Assembly (NCBI RefSeq): GCF_020884795.1
Contig: NZ_BBZF01000019.1
Span: 126,888 to 190,887 of the forward strand
Reading direction: 5' to 3'
Source of the DNA: Micromonospora okii
GTDB lineage: Bacteria; Actinomycetota; Actinomycetes; Mycobacteriales; Micromonosporaceae
DNA length: 64,000 bases
This document shows, piece by piece, positions 60,670 through 64,000 of the stretch; the first letter of the stretch is position 1; every line of letters starts with the position of its first letter. The position numbers were made by a program, and so were the translations under genes. A model generated the notes under the pieces. That model had not been told where the DNA came from, made no database searches, and saw only the letters and a list, made by a program, of their open reading frames with translations.

Positions 60670-61625
60670 GCGGCGGCCCGCGTGTAGCGGCGGCCGAGTT
60701 CGGCGCAGGCGTCCTTCAGCTCCGCCGGCCCGACGACCTGCAGGTCGGCGCCGAACCGGCCGAGGGAGGCGGCCAGGGCCGTCCACGACCAGGAGCCCTG
60801 GACGAGGCGGCACCGGTCGGGGCCGAGCGCCTCGACCGTCCCGTCGCGCAGGTAGGTGGCCACGACCTGCGCGGGAAGGTCGAGGACGACCTCGCCGACG
60901 CACGGCCAGTCGGGGGAGGTGTCGTTGCCCCGGAACCTCGCCGCCACGAAGGTGGCCACGTCCGGGGCGGGCAGTTCGCGTGGGGCGAAGCGGGGCCCGG
61001 TCGGGGTGCGGGGGCGGATGCGGTCGACCCGGTAGGTGCGCCAGTCGTGCCGGTCGAGATCCCAGGCGACGAGGTACCAGCGGGCGTTCCAGGTGACCAG
61101 GTGGTGCGGCTCCACCCGGCGGGGCGGCCGCTGGTCGTCGGTGGCGGCGTAGTCGAAGCGCAGCACCTCGCGGGCGTGCGCGGCGTCGCCCACGGCGGTC
61201 AGCACCGCCACGTCGACCGGCGGGTCCGGTCGCGTGGTGGGCGCCGCGACGGCGGTGACCCGCAGGGCGTCGACGCGGCGCCGCAGCCGGCGGGGCAGGA
61301 CCTGCCGGATGGTGGTCAGCGCCCGCGCCGCCGCCTCCCCGACGGTGCCCGAGACGGCCGCGAGCTGCAACGCGACCGTGATGGCCACGGCCTGGTCGTC
61401 GTCGAACAGCAGCGGCGGCAGTTGGGTGCCGGCGTCGAGCCGGTAGCCGCCGTCGGGCCCCTTGACGGCACGGATCGGGTAGCCGAGTTCGCGTAGCCGG
61501 TCGACATCCCGGCGCACCGTGCGGGGGCTGATCTCCAGCCGCTCGGCGAGCAGCCGGCCCGGCCAGTCACGGCGGGCCTGCAACAGCGACAGCAGCGACA
61601 GCAGTCGGGCCGACGTCTTTGGCAT
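60666..61625 (-). CDS. WYL-domain transcriptional regulator (YafY type)
   Basis: 319 residues. DeoR-like HTH about 1-60 (ARLLSLLSLLQARRDWPGRLLAERLEISPRTVRRDVDRL across the helices), WYL domain about 140-220 with HHLVTWNARWYLVAWDLDR and TYRVDRI, and a C-terminal WCX extension. Such proteins respond to nucleic acid or small ligands and control DNA damage and other genes. ATG 61625. A GGTAGCGG dyad at 61644-61670 is immediately upstream and divergent to the VOC gene. Confidence 0.92.
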   Translation of the reverse strand: MPKTSARLLSLLSLLQARRDWPGRLLAERLEISPRTVRRDVDRLRELGYPIRAVKGPDGGYRLDAGTQLPPLLFDDDQAVAITVALQLAAVSGTVGEAAARALTTIRQVLPRRLRRRVDALRVTAVAAPTTRPDPPVDVAVLTAVGDAAHAREVLRFDYAATDDQRPPRRVEPHHLVTWNARWYLVAWDLDRHDWRTYRVDRIRPRTPTGPRFAPRELPAPDVATFVAARFRGNDTSPDWPCVGEVVLDLPAQVVATYLRDGTVEALGPDRCRLVQGSWSWTALAASLGRFGADLQVVGPAELKDACAELGRRYTRAAA

Positions 61626-61643
61626 GACGGTGATCCTGCCGCA

Positions 61644-61670
61644 GGTAGCGGCCACAAGCTGACCGCTACC
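61644..61670. promoter_or_regulatory. Inverted repeat between WYL and VOC genes
   Basis: GGTAGCGG-N11-CCGCTACC, perfect 8-bp arms, 19-45 bases from the WYL start and about 70 from the VOC start. A probable WYL-regulator operator. Confidence 0.65.
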
Positions 61671-61738
61671 CCTGCGATCGTTCTCCCCGCACCGGAAACC
61701 CGGCCTGCTGTCCGAACCACAACAGGAGACGAATCGTC

Positions 61739-62167
61739 ATGGCTGTCAACACCGTCACCCACGTCAACCTGCGGGGCAACGCCCGGCAGGCGCTGGAGTT
61801 CTACCGTTCGGTCTTCGGCGGCGACCTGGTCGCGGTCACCTACGCCGACGCCCACGCCGTGCAGAACCCCGACGAGGCCGACCAGATCATGTGGGGCCAG
61901 GTCACCTCGCCCGACGGCTTCGCGATCATGGCGTACGACGTGCCGTCGTCGCGGCCGTGGAGCCAGGGCGACGCGCCGTTCTTCGTCTCCGTCCGGGGCA
62001 GGGACGCCGACGAGATCAGCGGCTACTGGAAGAAGCTCGCCGAGGACTCCACCATCGTGGTCGACCTCGGCCCGGCCGGCTGGGCGCCGCTGTACGGCAT
62101 GCTCACCGACCCCTTCGGTGTCACCTGGGTCCTCGACGTCGCCGTCGACCACGACCCGGCCGCCTGA
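61739..62167 (+). CDS. VOC/PhnB-like glyoxalase-superfamily protein
   Basis: 142 residues. THVNLRGNARQALEFYRSVFGG at the start, FFVSVRGRDADEISGYWKKLA, and LTDPFGVTWVLDV at the end are the PhnB/3-demethylubiquinone-type VOC pattern. The usual metal ligands are not all evident, so it may bind or degrade an unknown compound. ATG 61739. Divergent from the WYL regulator. Confidence 0.9.
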   Translation: MAVNTVTHVNLRGNARQALEFYRSVFGGDLVAVTYADAHAVQNPDEADQIMWGQVTSPDGFAIMAYDVPSSRPWSQGDAPFFVSVRGRDADEISGYWKKLAEDSTIVVDLGPAGWAPLYGMLTDPFGVTWVLDVAVDHDPAA

Positions 62168-62169
62168 TC

Positions 62170-62329
62170 TTGAGGACGCACGCGTTGGGGCGGACCGGCA
62201 TCCAGGTCAGCCCCTTCTGCCTCGGCACCATGATGTTCGGGATGGCCAACACCGACCGGGAAGACTGCGTCCGGATCATCCACCGGGCACTGGACGCCGG
62301 GATCAACGTCATCGACACCGCCGACGTCT
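62170..62329 (+). pseudogene. Aldo/keto reductase, 5' part, interrupted by IS element
   Basis: Begins at TTG 62170 (3 bases after the VOC stop) and encodes LRTHALGRTGIQVSPFCLG, then MMFGMANTDRED and GINVIDTADV; the frame then enters the insertion at the TCT target. The remaining sequence resumes at 63479. Without the IS the codons GAC-GTC-TAC-GGT rejoin as DVYG, matching the AKR DTADVYxxG motif. Confidence 0.9.
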
Positions 62330-63478
62330 GGCGGGGTCAAGGTGTGAGTGCAATCGTTAGGGTGCGATGAGTTGTGCGAGGCGTTGGGCTGGTGTGTTCC
62401 AGCCCAGCGTTTCGCGGGGTCGGGTGTTGAGTTCGTGGGCGACTTCGTCCAGGCCGTTTTGGTCGATGGTGCGGAAGTCGTAGCTGCTTTTGGGGAAGTA
62501 CTGGCGTAGGAGCCCGTTGGTGTTCTCGTTGGTGCCGCGTTGCCAGGGGCTGTGGGGGTCGCAGAAGTAGACCGGGCAGCCGGTGGCGATGCTGAATTGC
62601 GGGTGGGTGGCCATCTCGGTGCCCTGGTCCCAGGTCAGTGATCGGCGTAGGTGCGCGGGCATGCGGGTGGTCAGGTCGGTGAGTACGCCGATGACGGCTT
62701 CGCTGTCGCGGCCGTGGGGCAGGGCGCCGAGCATCACGTAGCGGGTGGCTCGTTCCACGAGGGTCACGATCGCTGAGGCTCCCGCCTTGCCGATGACCAG
62801 GTCACCTTCCCAGTGCCCGGGCACCGCCCGGTCGGTGGCCTCGGCCGGCCGGCTACTGATGTGCAGGTCCCCGATCCAGGGCCGCCGGCTGCGGGCGGCA
62901 CCCGCGGCACGTGACTGCGGGCGCCGGCGGGTGCGGCCCGACCGTAGCGCCACCTGCCGGCCCAACTCCGCTCGCAGGTTGCCCCGCGACTGCACGTAGA
63001 TCGCCTGGTAGATCGTCTCGTGGGACACCTGCAACTCCGGCCGGTCAGCGAACGTGGCCCGCAACCACGCGGCGATCTGCTTCGGAGACCACCTACGGGC
63101 CAGTTTCCCCGCCACCACCTGCCGCAGCCGCCTATCCACCGCCAGCTTCGACCGCGCCGGCCGCCGCCTGGCCACGTCAGCCCGCCGCTGTGCCCACTGC
63201 GCCTGATACCCCCACCGATACGGGCGGCGAGCCCGCCCAGACGGCAACGACCGCCCGAGCGGGTTCTTCGTCCCGTGCCGCGCACTGTTGTTCCGCGCCA
63301 CCTCCCGCGACACCGTGCACACCGGCACGCCCACCACCGCCGCGATCTGCGAAATCGTGCGACCCGAAGCCCACAAATGCTCCAACACCTGCCGATGCCC
63401 GAACGTCAACACACCCGGCCTCGCCACCACAACCTCCAGCCCAACCAAGATCAGTTGCACTGAAGCCTAGAAACCGCC
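62330..63478 (-). mobile_element. IS30-family insertion sequence, complete
   Basis: 1149 bp. Left end begins GGCGGGGTCAAGGTGTGAGT, right end complements GGCGGTTTCTAGGCTTCAGT; the ends agree at 18 of the first 24 positions, finishing with AGTGCAA in both. The element is flanked by a 3-bp duplication TCT (62327-62329, 63479-63481), the IS30-family size. It encodes one transposase (62357-63460). Insertion is recent enough that the target gene is otherwise intact on both sides. Confidence 0.93.
62357..63460 (-). CDS. IS30-family transposase
   Basis: 367 residues. N-terminal HTH (FGHRQVLEHLWASGRTISQIAAVVG), then DDE catalytic core: HWEGDLVIGKAGASAIVTLVERATRY holds the first Asp, SLTWDQGTEMATH the second, and SPWQRGTNENTNGLLRQYFPK the Glu. 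All three are present, and the frame is uninterrupted, so it may be active. GTG start at 63460. Spans 96 percent of the element. Confidence 0.95.
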   Translation of the reverse strand: MQLILVGLEVVVARPGVLTFGHRQVLEHLWASGRTISQIAAVVGVPVCTVSREVARNNSARHGTKNPLGRSLPSGRARRPYRWGYQAQWAQRRADVARRRPARSKLAVDRRLRQVVAGKLARRWSPKQIAAWLRATFADRPELQVSHETIYQAIYVQSRGNLRAELGRQVALRSGRTRRRPQSRAAGAARSRRPWIGDLHISSRPAEATDRAVPGHWEGDLVIGKAGASAIVTLVERATRYVMLGALPHGRDSEAVIGVLTDLTTRMPAHLRRSLTWDQGTEMATHPQFSIATGCPVYFCDPHSPWQRGTNENTNGLLRQYFPKSSYDFRTIDQNGLDEVAHELNTRPRETLGWNTPAQRLAQLIAP

Positions 63479-64000
63479 TCTACGGTCACAGCGAGACCGA
63501 GAAGATCGTCGGCGCGGCGCTGCGGGGCCGGCGTGACGACGTCGTGCTCGCCACCAAGTTCAGCGGCGCGATGGGCGGGGACCCGAACCGTCGTGGCAAC
63601 TCCCGACGCTGGATCGTCACCGCCGTCGAGGACTCGCTGCGCCGGCTGCGGGTCGACCACATCGACCTGTACCAGATCCACCATCCCGATCCGGGCACGG
63701 ACATCGAGGAGACCCTGGCCGCGCTGACCGACCTGCTGCGCAGCGGCAAGGTCCGGGCGATCGGCTCCTCGAACTTCCCGGCCCCGGAGATCGTGGAGGC
63801 CCAGTGGGTCGCCGAGCGGCGGGGCCTGGCCCGGCTGCGCACCGAGCAGTCGACGTACTCGATCCTCAACCGGGCGGTCGAACGTGAGGTGCTGCCGGTC
63901 TGCGAGCGGTACGGCATCGGCACCCTGGTGTACAGCCCGCTGGCCGGGGGAATGCTCGCCGGCCGCTACCGCAAGGGCCGGCGACCCGACAGCGGCCGGA
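63479..64000 (+). pseudogene. Aldo/keto reductase, 3' part (continues beyond the window)
   Basis: Frame resumes with YGHSETEKIVGAALRG and DDVVLATKFSGAMG, then DHIDLYQIHHPDP (the DxxDLYxxHxPDP motif with catalytic His), RSGKVRAIGSSNF and EQSTYSILNR. Together with 62170-62329 this is an NADPH-dependent AKR interrupted between the DTADVY segment and the GxSE segment. The 3' end is outside the window. As it stands it cannot give a full-length enzyme. Confidence 0.92.

Overview
The window is very GC-rich (roughly 74 percent by eye), densely coded, with many GTG starts, ATGA/GTGA overlaps and several apparently leaderless starts. RbpA, a HelY-type helicase, a separate Lnt and polyprenol-phosphate mannosyltransferase pair, a mycothiol-type DinB-fold protein and a sigma-R-like promoter point to an actinomycete. 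The overall look, including a lysine 2,3-/5,6-aminomutase operon, suits Micromonosporaceae (inference). No rRNA, tRNA or CRISPR array was seen.

Layout. 1-6.2 kb: end of a siderophore-interacting protein, LtrA, a TraR/DksA zinc protein behind a leader terminator, and an OmpR-type two-component system with a PepSY protein; the same 18-bp box lies before the system and before the PepSY gene. 6.2-12.5 kb: a compact tryptophan/kynurenine-type biosynthetic locus with two tryptophan-dioxygenase-superfamily proteins, a kynureninase, two SAM methyltransferases and a TetR regulator. 12.6-24.2 kb: housekeeping genes (HAD phosphatase, HelY, 5'-3' exonuclease, acyl-CoA dehydrogenase, Lrp, histidine phosphatase) and an FtsX-type ABC exporter divergent from a NarL-type two-component system. 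24.2-27.6 kb: a lower-GC resistance-like island (APH-fold kinase and ABC-F protein with a 7-codon leader ORF). 27.6-36.1 kb: lysine fermentation genes kamA / kdd, amidohydrolase, kamD, kamE, kal, mutL-like; kce is absent and an amidohydrolase is inserted. 36.1-36.5 kb: a gene-free block with promoter, possible structure and terminator, a candidate small RNA.

36.5-47 kb: XRE-cupin regulator and a flavoreductase-methyltransferase fusion, lnt, ppm, fxsA, rbpA, a POT transporter, a zinc-finger/coiled-coil protein and an MFS permease. 46.4-49.4 kb: a TetR regulon (MFS permease, TetR, flavin monooxygenase, SDR) with two matching operators. 49.4-57.6 kb: acetyltransferases, DUF1992, an erythromycin-esterase homologue divergent from a tandem-HTH MerR protein over a perfect palindrome, HNH protein, DUF2087 regulator, and Hsp20 behind an HspR-type inverted repeat. 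57.8-64 kb: ABC-F protein, winged-helix and WYL regulators, VOC protein, and an aldo/keto reductase split by an IS30-family element with 3-bp target duplication.
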